Notes: generated by a model not told the origin, from the sequence alone. Positions 31,491 to 44,544 are shown, numbered from the stretch's first letter. The stretch is DNA of 64,000 bases from Hirundichthys speculiger (GCA_018398805.1 JAGFBZ010001567.1:1-64000), one strand, 5' to 3'. Made by a program: numbers and translations.

Positions 31491-31929
31491 TGGAGGTCCA
31501 TGTGTCTGTGTTTGGTCTTAATCAGATTGTGTGGTCGGGTGAAATATGAAGAGCTGCTGATTTCATTAAGTCTCTGGAGTGATGGAGCTCATCAGAGCAT
31601 AGACACCTCCGATTCCTCTTTATTTACCCTCAGCATTAATCCAACAAAACAATTCACCTAAGAGCCTCTCTGTCTTCCACACTGCCCCCCCCCCCCCACA
31701 CCCACCCCCACCCCCCCCCCGCCCTGAATCTGACGATGCTGCAAAACATCAGGCCTGCAGGTTCATCTCCACCTGCTTTAACACGTCGCCTGGATGTGAT
31801 CAGACTCCCACAGAGGCGGGAAATGAAATACATCCAGAAAATAGACGGAGGCGCTTTATTTACTGGAACCATCTTCCATCTGAAACTGGAAGAGCAGAGA
31901 GAGAGAGGTGAAATAGAGCAGAGGAGTGG
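31491..31929. other. Unassigned DNA with a C-rich tract
   Basis: A C-rich stretch (about 31685-31722) interrupted by A. No gene is supported. Confidence 0.4.
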
Positions 31930-32926
31930 ACCACTGCTGTCCACACCAGAACCAAACCAGAACCACTGCTGTCCACACCAGAACCAAACCAGAACCACTG
32001 CTGTCCACACCAGAACCACTGCTGTCCACACCAGAACCAAACCAGAACCACTGCTGTCCACACCAGAACCACTGCTGTCCACACCAGAACCAAACCAGAA
32101 CCACTGCTGTCCACACCAGAACCACTGCTGTCCACACCAGAACCACTGCTTTCCACACCAGAACCAAACCAGAACCACTGCTGTCCAAACCAGAACCACT
32201 GCTGTCCACACCAGAACCACTGCTGTCCACACCAGAACCAAACCAGAACAACTGCTGTCCACACCAGAACCACTGCTGTCCACACCAGAACCAACCAACC
32301 ACTGCTTGTCCACACAACCACTGCGTCCAACACCAGAACCACTGCTGCCACACCAGAACCAAACCAGAACCACTGCTGTCCCCCACCAGAACCACTGCTT
32401 CCACACCAGAACTGCTGTCCACACCAGACCAAACCGAACCACTGCTGTCCACACCAGAACCACTGCTGTCCACCAGACCAAACCAGAACCCTGCTTTCCA
32501 CACCAGAACCACTGCTGTCCACACCAGAACCAAACCAGAACCACTACTGTCCACACCAGAACCACTGCTGTCCACACCAGAACCAAACCAGAACCACTGC
32601 TGTCCACACCATAACCACTGCTGTCCACACCAGAACCACTGCTGTCCAAAACCACACACCACGGCTGTCCACACCAGAACCACTGCTGTCCACACCAGAA
32701 CCAAACCAGAACCAAACCAGAACCACTGCTGTCCACACCAGAACCACTGCTGTCCACACCAGAACCACTGCTGTCCACACCAGAACCAAACCAGAACCAA
32801 ACCAGAACCACTGCTGTCCACACCAGAACCACTGCTGTCCACACCAGAACCACTGCTGTCCACACCAGAACCAAACCAGAACCACTGCTGTCCACACCAG
32901 AACCAAACCAGAACCACTGCTGTCCA
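31930..32926 (+). repeat. CCACTGCTGTCCACACCAGA minisatellite, block 1
   Basis: 21-bp units (CCACTGCTGTCCACACCAGA plus A) alternate with a longer form that adds ACCAAACCAGAA. The middle (about 32290-32480) is disordered by many short indels. Open frames on both strands are artefacts. The same repeat reappears at 37252-37632. Confidence 0.94.
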
Positions 32927-33181
32927 TGTCAGTCTGACTAATATCCTGATTTTATTTCATCTTTAATTGCTTAATGATTGATTGACTCGCTGTGTTTTTG
33001 TTTGGCTTGTGCCCTCAACAATGGCATTATATCATATTTTGGTTGTGGACTGTAATTATATAATCAGGATGTGGAACAGCAGTGTTGACTGGCCACGCCC
33101 CCTCAGCTCAGGGATAAGAGGCCCGTTGAGCCTGATGGAGGACAGGTGGGGAAGGAAAGGTGTGTTGGAGCTAAAGTGATC
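32927..33181. other. Unique spacer between two arrays
   Basis: About 255 bp of unique DNA including TATATCATATTTTGG and ATTATATAATCAGGATG. No feature is assigned. Confidence 0.4.
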
Positions 33182-36100
33182 TGGACGGAGCCTTGGACAG
33201 AACCTTGGACAGAGCTTTGGACGGAGCCTTGGAAGGAGCCTTGGACGGAGCCTTGGACGGAACCTTGGACGGAGCCTTGGACGGAGCCTTAGACGAAGCC
33301 TTGGACGGAACCTTGGACGGAGCTTGGACGAGCCTTGGACGGAGCCTTGGAGGAGCCTTAAGACGAACTTGGACAGAGCCTTGGACGGAGCCTTGGACGG
33401 AACCTTGGACGGAACCTTGGACGGAGCCTTAGACAGAACCTTGGACAGAGCCTTGGACGGAGCCTTGGACGGAACCTTGGACGGAGCCTTGGACGGAACC
33501 TTGGACGGAGCCTTGGACGGAGCCTTGGACGGAGCCTTGGACGGAGCCTTGGACGGAGCCTTGGACGGAACCTTGGACGGAGCCTTGGACGGAGCCTTAG
33601 ACGAAGCCTTGGACGGAGCCTTGGACGGAACCTTGGACGGAGCCTTGGACGGAGCCTTAGACGAAGCCTTGGACGGAACCTTGGACGGAGCCTTGGACGG
33701 AGCCTTGGACGGAACCTTGGACGGAGCCTTGGACAGGAAACCTTGGACAGAGCCTTGGACGGAGCCTTGGACGGAGCCTTGGACAGAACTTTGACGGAAC
33801 CTTGGACGGAGCCTTGGACAGAGCCTTGGACGAAGCCTTTGGACGGACCTTGGACGGAGCCTTAGACGGAACCTTGGACAGAGCCTTGGACGGAGCCTTG
33901 GACGAGCCTTGGACGGAACCTTGGACGGAGCCTTGGACAGAGCCTTGGACGGAGCCTTGGACGGAGCCTTGGACGGAGCCTTGGACGGAACCTTGGACGG
34001 ACGGAGCCTTGACGACCTTGGAGCCTTGGACGGAGCCTTGGACGAGAGCCTTGGACGGAGCCTTGGACGGAGCCTTACGGACCTTGACGAGCCTTGGACG
34101 GAACCTTGGACCTTGGAGCCTTGGACGGACCTTGGACCTTGGACGGAGCCTTGGACGGAACCTTGGACGGAGCCTTGGACGGAGCCTTGGACGAAGCCTT
34201 GGACGGAGCCTTGGACGAACCTTGGACGAGCCTTGGACAGAGCCTTGGACAGAAGCCCTTGGACGGACCTTGGACGGAGCCTTGGACGGAGCCTTGGACG
34301 GAACCTTGGACGGAGCCTTAGACAGAACCTTGGACAGAGCCTTGGACGGAGCCTTGGACGGAGCCTTGGACAGAACTTTGGACGGAACCTTGGACGGAGC
34401 CTTGGACAGAGCCTTGGACGAAGCCTTGGACGGAACCTTGGACGGAGCCTTAGACGGAACCTTGGACAGAGCCTTGGACGGAGCCTTGGACGGAGCCTTG
34501 GACGGAACCTTGGACGGAGCCTTAGATGGAACCTTGGACAGAACCTTGGACGGAGCCTTGGACAGAGCCTTGGACGAAGCCTTGGACGGAACCTTGGACG
34601 GAGCCTTGGACGGAACCTTGGACGGAGCCTTGGACAGAGCCTTGGACGGAACCTTGGACGGACAGAGCCTTGGACCTTGGAGCTTGGACGGAGCCTTGGA
34701 CAGAGCCTTGGACAGAGCCTTGGACGGAACCTTGGACGGAGCCTTGGACAGAGCCTTGGACGGAGCCTTGGACGGAACCTTGGACGGAGCCTTAGACAGA
34801 ACCTTGGACAGAGCCTTGGATGGAGCCTTGGACGGAGCCTTGGACAGAACCTTGGACGGAACCTTGGACGGAGCCTTGGACGGAGCCTTGGACGGAGCCT
34901 TGAACGGAGCCTTGGACGGCGCCTTGGACGGAGCATTGGACGGAGCATTGGACGGAACCTTGGACGGAGCCTTGGATGGAGCCTTGGACAGAGCCTTGGA
35001 CGGCGCCTTGGACGGCGCATTGGACAGAGCATTGGACGGAACCTTGGACGGAGCCTTGAACGGAGCCTTGGACAGAACCTTGGACAGAACCTTGGACAGA
35101 ACCTTGGACGGAGCCTTGGACGGAGCCTTGGACGGAGCCTTGGACGGAGCCTTGGACAGAGCCTTGGACAGAGCCTTGGACGGAGCCTTGAACAGAGCCT
35201 TGGACGGAGCCTTGGACGGAGCCTTGGACAGAGCCTTGGACGGAGCCTTGGACAGAGCCTTGGACAGAGCCTTGGACAGAACCTTGGACGGAGCTTTGGA
35301 CGGAGCCTTGGACGGAGCCTTGGACAGAGCCTTGGACAGAGCCTTGGACAGAACCTTGGACGGAGCCTTGGACAGAGCCTTGAACGGAACCTTGGACGGA
35401 GCCTTAGACGGAACCTTGGACGGAGCCTTGGACAGAGCCTTGGACGGAGCCTTGGACGGAGCCTTCGACAGAACCTTGGACAGAACCTTGGACGGAACCT
35501 TGGACGGAGCATTGGATGGAGCCTTGGACGGAGCCTTGGACAGAGTCTTGGACTGAGCCTTGGACGGAGCCTTGGACAGAGCCTTGGACGGAGCCTTGGA
35601 CGGAGCCTTGGACGGAGCTTTCGACAGAACCTTGGACAGAACTTTGGACAGAACCTTGGACGGAGCCTTGGACGGAGCCTTGGACAGAGCCTTGGACGGA
35701 GCCTTGGACAGAGCCTTGGACGGAGCCTTGGACAGAACCTTGGACAGAGCCTTGGACGGAGCCTTGGACGGAGCCTTGGACGGAACCTTGGAAGGAGCCT
35801 TGGACAGAGCCTTGGACAGAACCTTGGACAGAGCCTTGGACGGAGCCTTGGACGGAGCCTTGGACGGAGCCTTGGACGGAGCCTTGGACAGAGCCTTGGA
35901 CGGAGCCTTGGACGGAGCCTTGGACGGAGCCTTGGACAGAGCCTTGGACAGAGCCTTGGACAGAGCCTTGGAGCCTTGGACGGAGCCTTGGACGGAGCCT
36001 TGGACAGAACCTTGGACGGAGCCTTGGACAGAACCTTGGAAGGAGCCTTGGACAGAGCCTTGGACAGAACCTTGGACAGAGCCTTGGACGGAGCCTTGGA

Positions 36101-36835
36101 CGGAGCCTTGGATGGAGCCTTGGACAGAACCTTGGACGGAGCCTTGGACAGAGCCTTGGACGGAGCCTTGGACGGAGCCTTGGACGGAGCCTTGGACAGA
36201 GCCTTGGACAGAGCCTTGGACGGAGCCTTGGACAGAGCCTTGGACGGAGCCTTGGACGGAGCCTTGGACAGAGCCTTGGACGGAGCCTTGGACAGAGCCT
36301 TGGACAGAGCCTTGGACAGAACCTTGGACGGAGCTTTGGACGGAGCCTTGGACGGAGCCTTGGACAGAGCCTTGGACAGAGCCTTGGACAGAACCTTGGA
36401 CGGAGCCTTGGACAGAGCCTTGAACGGAACCTTGGACGGAGCCTTAGACGGAACCTTGGACGGAGCCTTGGACAGAGCCTTGGACGGAGCCTTGGACGGA
36501 GCCTTCGACAGAACCTTGGACAGAACCTTGGACGGAACCTTGGACGGAGCATTGGACGGAGCCTTGGACGGAGCCTTGGACGTAGTCTTGGACTGAGCCT
36601 TGGACGGAGCCTTGGACAGAGCCTTGGACGGAGCCTTGGACGGAACCTTGGACGGAGCCTTAGACGGAACCTTGGACGGAGCCTTGGACGGAGCTTTGGA
36701 CGGAGCCTTGGACGGAGCCTTGGACGGAGCCTTGGACAGAGCCTTGGACGGAGTCTTGGACGGAACCTTGGACAGAACCTTGGACGGAGCCTTGGACGGA
36801 GCCTGGGACGGAACCTTGGACAGAACCTTGGACGG
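33182..36835 (+). repeat. 12-bp (TTGGACGGAGCC)n array, 3.65 kb
   Basis: About 305 units of TTGGACGGAGCC with recurrent variants GACAGAGCC, GACGGAACC, TAGACG and TTTGGAC. Near 33990-34250 it is disrupted by several slips. Most frames on both strands stay open, including an 895-codon plus frame and an 818-codon minus frame. Their peptides are four-residue cycles with composition jumping at each slip, so no protein is supported. A block at about 35160-35580 recurs 1,040 bp downstream. Confidence 0.96.
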
Positions 36836-37251
36836 GCCGGAGGTGCTACGGAGGCTAAGAGACTTGCTACAACGCCCTTCCCCCAGCTAAGTAAAGGAAC
36901 TTTCTTGGCTGTACTACAACTTTGTAGTACTCCGTAGTACCTGGACCCGTTTGTGGTTCCCAGAACTACACCTGCTGAGGACACAGCTGTGCTGTTGCTG
37001 CTGAGGTTTTATGGATTCAACTCAACCCTCCTGGGACTTACTCTTCCTAAGGAACTGTTGTGATTTTACATTATTTTTAGAATAATTTTAACTTTTGTAG
37101 AAATTCATGTCTTTTTAACAATTTTGTAACAGAGCTAGCTCTGGGGAAAAATTAACTATTGGGACTTTATTCTTGAGGTCTTACATCATTTTGACAGTGG
37201 AACTCAAATCCTGTCGGTATTTTTAAAGAACCTCACCCTGTGTGACATCTG
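36836..37251. other. Unassigned spacer
   Basis: About 415 bp with an inverted TACTACAACTTTGTAGTA at about 36913-36930. No gene is supported. Confidence 0.45.
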
Positions 37252-37632
37252 CACCAGAACCACTGCTATCCGCACCAGAACCACTGCTGTCCACACCAGA
37301 ACCAAACTAGAACCACTGCTGTCCACACCAGAACCACTGCTGTCCACACCAGAACCAAACCAGAACCACTGCTGTCCACACCAGAACCACTGCTGTCCAC
37401 ACCAGAACCAAACCAGAACCACTGCTGTCCACACCAGAACCACTGCTGTCCACACCAGAACCACTGCTGTCCACACTAGAACCACTGCTGTCCGCACCAG
37501 AACCAAACTAGAACCACTGCTGTCCACACCAGAACCACTGCTGTCCACACCAGAACCAAACCAGAACCACTGCTGTCCACACCAGAACCACTGCTGTCCA
37601 CACCAGAACCAAACCAGAACCACTGCTGTCCA
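37252..37632 (+). repeat. CCACTGCTGTCCACACCAGA minisatellite, block 2
   Basis: Same unit and same long-form variant as 31930-32926, in the same orientation, but more regular. Confidence 0.94.
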
Positions 37633-38306
37633 CTGTAAAAATCAATTGATTCTGTTTTTATTTGTGTTTTACATAGTGTTTTGTGAGAAAATCTATCAGG
37701 TTCGGAGTGGTTGGCTGTACAAAATGAAACACACAGACACTCTCTTTTTGCTAGAATAATATATGTTTATATATATTCCCCACAGATAGCAAGCATTGCA
37801 CATAGAAAACACACAATTGCTCTTTTGCTAGAATAAATGTGTCAAGTTTATTCCCCACAAAATATAGAGCGAAACAGATCACTGACAGTTCATCAGGGCT
37901 AGGCCTTATAATCTCTTACCTCGACACAAAAGGACTGGAGAGCCGGACAGTCCGGTAGAGTGGCCAAAAAAACCCGGCTGGGCGTCGTGCACAAACCCGC
38001 AGCTGACTCTACTCAAACTTCCGGGGTCACCGTCTTTATAGTCTTTTAACAACATCCGAGCTCGGAAGGAGGGACGGGCCCATCTACTCCCCACGAGCTA
38101 ACACACTAATGGAGCTCAGTCCCGTGTGAACGAGCCACATAGGGGGTGCATCTCTCTCTCTAGTTACATTTGTTGATAAACATAAGCAGGTGCAGAATTG
38201 ATACGAAAGAGTTGAATCAGGACATTCTCAGGACACAGAGTTTCCACCTCTGGCCCGAGAACCTCCTGATCCAAAAAAGGTGCATAATCAGCAGTAGTTG
38301 ATAATA
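37633..38306. other. Unassigned DNA with an approximately 95-bp imperfect duplication
   Basis: About 37727-37860 holds two diverged copies of a block with ACACAC, CTCTTTTTGCTAGAATAA and TTATTCCCCACA. The following GC-richer stretch resembles a fragment of an old LTR, but no LTR ends could be defined. Confidence 0.4.
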
Positions 38307-38314
38307 ATCAGCAG

Positions 38315-38593
38315 TAGGGATGTCCGATATTGGCTTTTTTGCCAATATCCGATATGCCGATATTGTCCAACTCCTAATTTCCAATACCGATATCTACCGA
38401 TATCGATATATGCGGGCTATTTTTCCTCAAAAAAAATTTTAGGTAACATCCCATATCTCCTGTTGTGGAATTAACACACACAAAAAAAAAAACAAATCAT
38501 AAAAAACCCAGATACCGATATTTACAGATATTACATTTTTATGCCAATATCGGGCCGATAATATCGGTGGGCCGATATTATCGGCCATCCCTA
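38315..38593. mobile_element. 279-bp hAT MITE with 8-bp target duplication
   Basis: Terminal repeats TAGGGATGTCCGATA (left) and TAGGGATGGCCGATA (right, read inward) differ at one base. The 8-bp duplication ATCAGCAG lies at 38307-38314 and 38594-38601. The interior is rich in CCGATAT/ATATCGG inverted words. No coding capacity. The size of the duplication and the short terminal repeats indicate hAT. Confidence 0.93.
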
Positions 38594-38601
38594 ATCAGCA
38601 G

Positions 38602-39460
38602 TAATATAATTGATAACACATGATCATAATTGATAATAGCATGATTGATATATAAAGAGTTGAATTTAGGGCATTTCAGGACACAAAAATATATTTTTCC
38701 CTTCACAGCATTCCAACTGATTGGGAATTCGGGTTGTAAATGTAAAAAGGGTTTTAAAATTTAACTTATTTTGTTGCAGACCCTCAAGATATTTCAAGTT
38801 ATTGATTGTGCTTTGACTGCACCTTTGTTAATATTCATATTTTCAGTAACTTTCCCATTTAAACCTGTGACCTGTTTCAAAAACACTGAAGCTTTTCCCG
38901 CTTGGTTCTGTTCCTGTTCCTGGTCCGAACCCTGGATTCTGACACTGAGGATACCAGACCATGAACCGTCTGAGTCGCTCTGTTGTCCACTGTGATATCC
39001 TCCAGAAGAGTTAGTGCTCTGCTAGTGAAACCCTTCTGTACCGGTCGGACCTGGGCTCAGAACCACAGAATTAACATTGTAAAGATGTACATGAGATCAT
39101 CTCTTTATTCTGCAGCTCCTCTGTTGTTTCTGACTGGTTCTGAATGAGCTCAGAGTATCAGCAGGACGGCAGCAGGTTTGCTGTGTAGCTGTTGATAATG
39201 TTTGTCAAGCAGCTGCTCAGCCTTTCACCGCCTCTATGACTACTTTGGTCCAAAAGTGTCTTTAGCTTGTCTGTTACCCAGCTAGACGTTCTGACAGCAG
39301 GCGTAGCATCGCTAATAACAAAGGTGTAGCAGCGTCAACACAGGTAAAAGCAGACAAGTCAACAACACAAAAACTCCACGACGCTCCGTCGCAGACCAGC
39401 GAATGAAAAAGACAAAAAATCACACTCACCAGAGCACAGTGGTTCCGCCTGAATTCTGCT
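38602..39460. other. Unassigned DNA
   Basis: No feature supported. Confidence 0.4.
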
Positions 39461-41235
39461 AGTCGCCACCGAGCAGCCGCCACCGAGCAGCCGCCATCGA
39501 CCAGTCCCCACCGACCAGCCGCCATCGACCAGCCTCCCACCCGCCAGTCGCACCGAGCAGCACCGCCACCGAGCAGAGCAGTCGCCACCGAGCAGCCGCC
39601 ACCGAGCAGTCGCCGCCGCCACCCAGTCCACCCAGTCGCCACCGAGCAGCCGCCACCGAGCAGTCGCCACCGCCAGTCGTCCACCGAGCACCGAGCAGCG
39701 CACCGAGCAGCCCACCGACCAGCACCGAGCAGTCCCCACCGAGCAGCCGCCACCGACCAGTCGCGAGCCACCGAGCAGTCGCCACGCCACCGCCACCGAG
39801 CAGCCACCGAGCAGTCGCCACCGACCAGCCGCCACCGACCCAGTCGACCAGTCGCCACCGAGCGCCACCGAGCAGTCGCCACCGAGCAGTCGCCACCGAG
39901 CCACCGAGCAGTCGCCACCGTCCAGTCCGCCGAGCACGCTCGCAGTCACCGCAGCCGCCCCACTCCCACCACCCCAGCCCCCACCAGAGCAGTCGCCACC
40001 GAGCAGTCGCCACCGCCACCGAGCAGTCGCCACCAGTCGCCACCGAGCACGTCGCCACCGAGCAGTCGCCCCCACCAGTCGCCACCACGCAGTCGCCCCG
40101 ACCAGTCGCCACCGAGCAGTCGCCACCGAGCAGTCGCCGCCCACCGACCAGTCGCCACCGAGCCAGAGCAGTCGCCACCGTCCCCCAGCCGCCAGTCCCG
40201 CCAGTCGCCACCGAGCCAGTCGCCACCGACCCAGCAGTCGCCACCGAGCAGCCCGAGTCCGACCAGTCGCACCGAGCAGCCGCCACCCGCCACCGCCGCC
40301 ACCGAGCAGCCGCCACAGCCGCCATCGACCAGCCTCCACCGAGCAGTCGCCCACCGACCAGCCGCCACGACCAGCCCCGCGAGCATCCGCACCGAGCAGC
40401 CGCCACCGAGCCCAGTCGCCACCGATCGAGCAAGTCGCCACCGAGCAGCCGCCACCACCCGCAGTCCCCCAGCAGCCCGCCCCCCCGAGCAGCCGCCCCC
40501 ACCAGCCGCCACCGAGCAGCCGCCACCGAGCCAGCCCCGCCACCGAGCCAGTCGCCAGTCGCCACCAGTCGCCACAGTCGCCACGAGCAGTCGCCACCGA
40601 CCAGCCGCCACCGACCAGTCCGCCACCGACCCAGTCGCCACCGAGCAGTTGTCACCGAGCAGTCGCCACCGAGCCAGCCGCCACCGCCAGCCCAGTCGCC
40701 ACCGTCGCAGTCCCACCGAGCAGTCCGCCACCGAGCAGCCGCCACCGAGCCAGTCGCCACCGACCAGAGCAGTCGCCACCGTCGCCCACCAGCCGCCCGA
40801 CCCGCCACCGAGCATCCGCCACACCACCGAGCCGCCATTGCCGCCGCCACCGAGCAGTCGCCACCGACCAGTCGCCACCGAGCCACCGCCAGCCGCCACC
40901 GCCACCGAGCCACCGCCCGCCGAGCAGCCGCCACCGACAGTCCGCCACCGCCAGTCCGCCACCGAGCAGTCGCCGCCACCCGCCATCAGTCGCCACCGAG
41001 CAGTCGCCACCGAGCCAGCCTCCCCGCCACCGCCCAGCCAGCCACCGAGTCGCCACCGTCGCCACCGAGCCACCGAGCAGCCAGTCGCCACCACCGAGCA
41101 GCCCGCCACCGACCAGCAGCCGCCAGCAGCCGCCACCACCGCAGTCGCCACGAGCAGCCCACCGGAGCAGTCGCCACCGAGCAGTCGCCACCGAGCAGCC
41201 GCCACCGAGCAGCCGCCACCGAGCAGCCGCCACCG
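39461..41235 (+). repeat. 14-bp GC-rich array (CGCCACCGAGCAGT), 1.8 kb
   Basis: Units CGCCACCGAGCAGT and CGCCACCGAGCAGC, with CGACCAGT variants and many one- to four-base slips. The last few units near 41160-41235 and the first near 39461 are the most regular. Minus-strand frames of up to 506 codons are rich in Trp/Arg/Gly from the repeat and are not genes. Confidence 0.95.
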
Positions 41236-41500
41236 ATCACCCCTTCACGAGGCCGGGTTTCCAAGGCTAATGAACTTATGAACCAAGAGGAGCTAAGTCT
41301 CCCCCGATCCAGGATCGCAGCGAATGACCAGCAGACAAAACACAGAAAACAAACTAAAAACCCGGGGACGCCATTGTTAAATGAGAATTTGGACGCTCAG
41401 GCTCCTCCCCCTTCGCTCTCTGGCTGGACGGGTGTCGTTTCTGCGGAGCCACCTGAGGAGCTGTTTCAGCGTAGCAGCGGGCCGACGTCAAAAAGTTAAA
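41236..41500. other. Unassigned DNA flanking the GC-rich array
   Basis: No domain recognised. The composition falls sharply to AT-rich after 41495. Confidence 0.4.
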
Positions 41501-42180
41501 ACAAAAAAAATTGAAACAAAAAAGTTGAAAATTTTTGACATTAATTCACGATTTCATAAAACTTGTAATTTTTATGACAAATCACAGATTTTATGTCAAA
41601 AAGTCGTGAAATTCACAGTTTTTGACGACAAAGTTGGAAATTTATATTTAAAGAAAAAGGGGAGATTAAAAACAATTTGGAAGTTAAGTGTCCATATTAA
41701 TTCAAAAAGCTGATTTTTTTAAACAATTTTTTTGATATTTACAACAAAAATGTGAAATAGTGGCAATTAAAAAAAATGTAGAATTTTTTTGGTCAAAAAA
41801 TTTGTTTTGTAAATTTTGAGATTTGATGTGAAAAAGTCATAATTTTGTAAAAATTTTAGATTTTATGACAAAAACTAACCTTTTACCACAAAGTTGTGAC
41901 AACATTTGTGATTTAACAAAAAAGTTTGGCCGTTGAAATTTTATACCAAAAGACTGCAATTTTGATAAAAGGAAACTTTGTAACAAAAGTCTCAATATAG
42001 AGTTAAAAAGTAAAAAATGTTTGATTTTCATGGCAAAATGTAAAGATTATAAGATATAAAGTTGCATCTATAAACATTTTCAAGTTATATCTTAATTCAA
42101 AGGTCACAAATTTGTGAAACTTTTTATGAAAAAATACATTTTTTACAACAAAGTTGCAAAAAGAAGAAGAGAATTTGGAT
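41496..42180. repeat. AT-rich degenerate tandem repeat
   Basis: Recurring words such as TTTTATGACAAA, AAAAAGTTG, GTGAAATT and AAATTTTGA recur at irregular intervals of roughly 30-50 bp in a highly AT-rich stretch. It looks like a diverged satellite. Exact period not determined. Confidence 0.55.
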
Positions 42181-43727
42181 ATATTCTCACTCGTAAGAAT
42201 TATTATTATTATTGTGCGCTGGTAAAGCGGTCAATTCGGTTGTTAAACAAGACGCTGACAAACGACGGAGCTGCAAAACGAGTTTAACCTCTAAGTTTCA
42301 GATTCAGAGCGAGGTCGTTACAGAACGGTGGATCGTTCAGAATGACAAAGACAGAAAGAACGGACAGTTTATCTAAACGACAAGTGGAAAACAGAGAAAC
42401 CTTGAGATCTGTCTGGACGTCAAAACTCAGCTACCGGACGGAGCCAGAACCAGAACCAGAACCAGAACCGTAACAACCGTCGGCCTCAGATCGGTAAGAT
42501 TTGAGGCTAGAAGCCATGACAGCATGACGCAGCCGTTTTAGCAAGTTTAGGCTTCAGAATGAATTTTTAACATTACAAAAGTAGAGTTTAAATGAAGGCT
42601 GAAATGACGTGATCAAGTCATCAGTAAAACACTTCCTCGTATTTATTTTTGTGGCTGTTAAATAAGGGTATTTTTTTTTTATTTCTTTTACATTAGTAAA
42701 ACACTTCAGAGCTTTTGTGGAAGCGGTTTGTATTTTGTTCATGTAAGGCCATTAACTTAAATATAGCCAACCCTGGAGCGATTGCAGCATAATAAATGGG
42801 TTATACTCGATAGCAGCGCTGAAACTAATGACATGTAAATTATAAGTAACAGTTTAAAACAGACGCTCCAGTCTTTAAATGTGAAGATATAGCAGCTGTT
42901 TTCTGTCTGTTGCATCTCTGAGAAAAAAATACTCTGGACTCATATTTTGACTTGACTGGATGTAAAATGATCTGGTTGCATTCAGTGTCGTATCTCTGCA
43001 ATAAAATTACCCATCATTCACCGGTGCTTTTTGTCTTACAATCATTGCATCATAGTATAGCTGTCCTATGATAACTAGACTTAAAGGCTCAAGCTCAAAT
43101 TTGAATGTACAATTACTATAAAGAACACAGTATATAAAATGCAAGGTTTGGAGTTCTTCATTGCACATTTGATTTAGTTTCTCCCCCTCAAAGGAAAGCA
43201 AGGCCATCCAGCTGGTAAATTAAGCAGAGTGTAGCCGTTTCGCCTCTTGCCTGGTCTATGAATAACTTGAGGCTCCTTTCCTTCTCCACACCTGAACTAC
43301 CTTGGTTGGGCGCCTGAGGAAAATTAAGGTAAATACTACGAAGGCCTGCTGTGAATAAATGATCTTCCTCCTGCCATGTAGGCGGTCTTCAGATTAGGAG
43401 ATTCTGCATCGTTGCTGTGCAGATCGTTTCATTTTCAGGAGGAAAGTTTGTACAGTCCTGATTTATTCTCTGTGCCTGGACTGGCGGAGTAGTTTTGATA
43501 GTTCATAGCTGATTGTAGTCGTGATAGCGAGAGACTCAATAGGAAAACCAGCAGGACAACGAGCAGAACCAGAAGAGAGGCTCAGCAAGAGATGGGACGA
43601 AGGGACAATAGCGTCTGTCTTCGTGGTTGTTGGTCCGTCCAGAGCTGTGAACACGGCGGCGCCTCGTCTTCTTTCACAGCCTGGTCACATCCAGCGCCTT
43701 AACATGTGACCCGCACAGAGGGGGGGG
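42181..43727. other. Unassigned DNA, about 1.5 kb
   Basis: No gene or transposon recognised. Contains a short TTA run at 42199-42213. Confidence 0.4.
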
Positions 43728-44544
43728 GTAACAGGCAGAGGCGGCTGGCCCATAGGGGGCGCTGGGGCGCCGCCCCACCAGCTGTGGAGGGGAAAAATAT
43801 TTATTCTATTTTATTTTTATTTATTTTTTTGATCAGCATCAGATTAATTAATAGTATGTGTGTGCCTACATGCGATTTAAATAATTTAAACAACATTTCC
43901 ACCAACTGACACTCATTAAACAATGAATTTCCACCGACCTACAGTGCGTCGTTCTCTCACGGGGCGCTCGGCAAAGCGCCCCTGACCTGCAGCTAAATAG
44001 CCAATCCGGTTATGGTTGCTAGGTAAAAATGATTGATAATTGGCCTATCAACGTCACCAAATTTAATGCCGATGGGGCGCTGGAAATGTCGCCCCAAAAG
44101 CTACGTAAAATGCGTGAAGGTTTATGAGCTAGAGCTAGGTGAAGGGCCAGCGGTAGTTTTATTTCGTAGAGCGACTCCCAGACTCTGTCCTACGTCGGGA
44201 GAAAAAAAAATACGGCGACGAGGAAGAGAGATGGCGACAACTGGAGTTCAAGAGCAGCTTCACCTAATTCTGTGAAATCATTATTAATGTTCCCTTTTGT
44301 GAGACGGACGACGGAGAAAAAACTTCTCGTTAAGGAGCTGGGACCCGACAAGCCTGAAATTAACATTTTCCAGTAAACGAAGGAGAAAGGTAAATCATAC
44401 AAACTGAGTTTTTGTCAGAGTTGGTTAAACCCTGAGACGTGGCTGGCAGGTTGTGGAGCAGCTAATGAACTTTTCTGTTTCCCCTGTATCCTCTTCAGAA
44501 GTGACAGATGTGGACTTGGACAAAGACTGGACTAACTGACTTAA

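Noticed and set aside
33056..36984. Open frames of 818, 895, 584, 526 and 473 codons on both strands
   Set aside because: They lie in the 12-bp TTGGACGGAGCC array. The period is divisible by three and the unit has no stops, so any frame stays open. Peptides are four-residue cycles that change completely at each slip.
37716..38310. Solo LTR
   Set aside because: Composition and an internal duplication are suggestive, but no TG...CA ends or target duplication could be fixed.
39274..41281. Long Trp/Arg/Gly-rich frames of up to 506 codons
   Set aside because: By-products of the 14-bp GC-rich array. Overlapping frames all look alike and no ordinary coding sequence flanks them.
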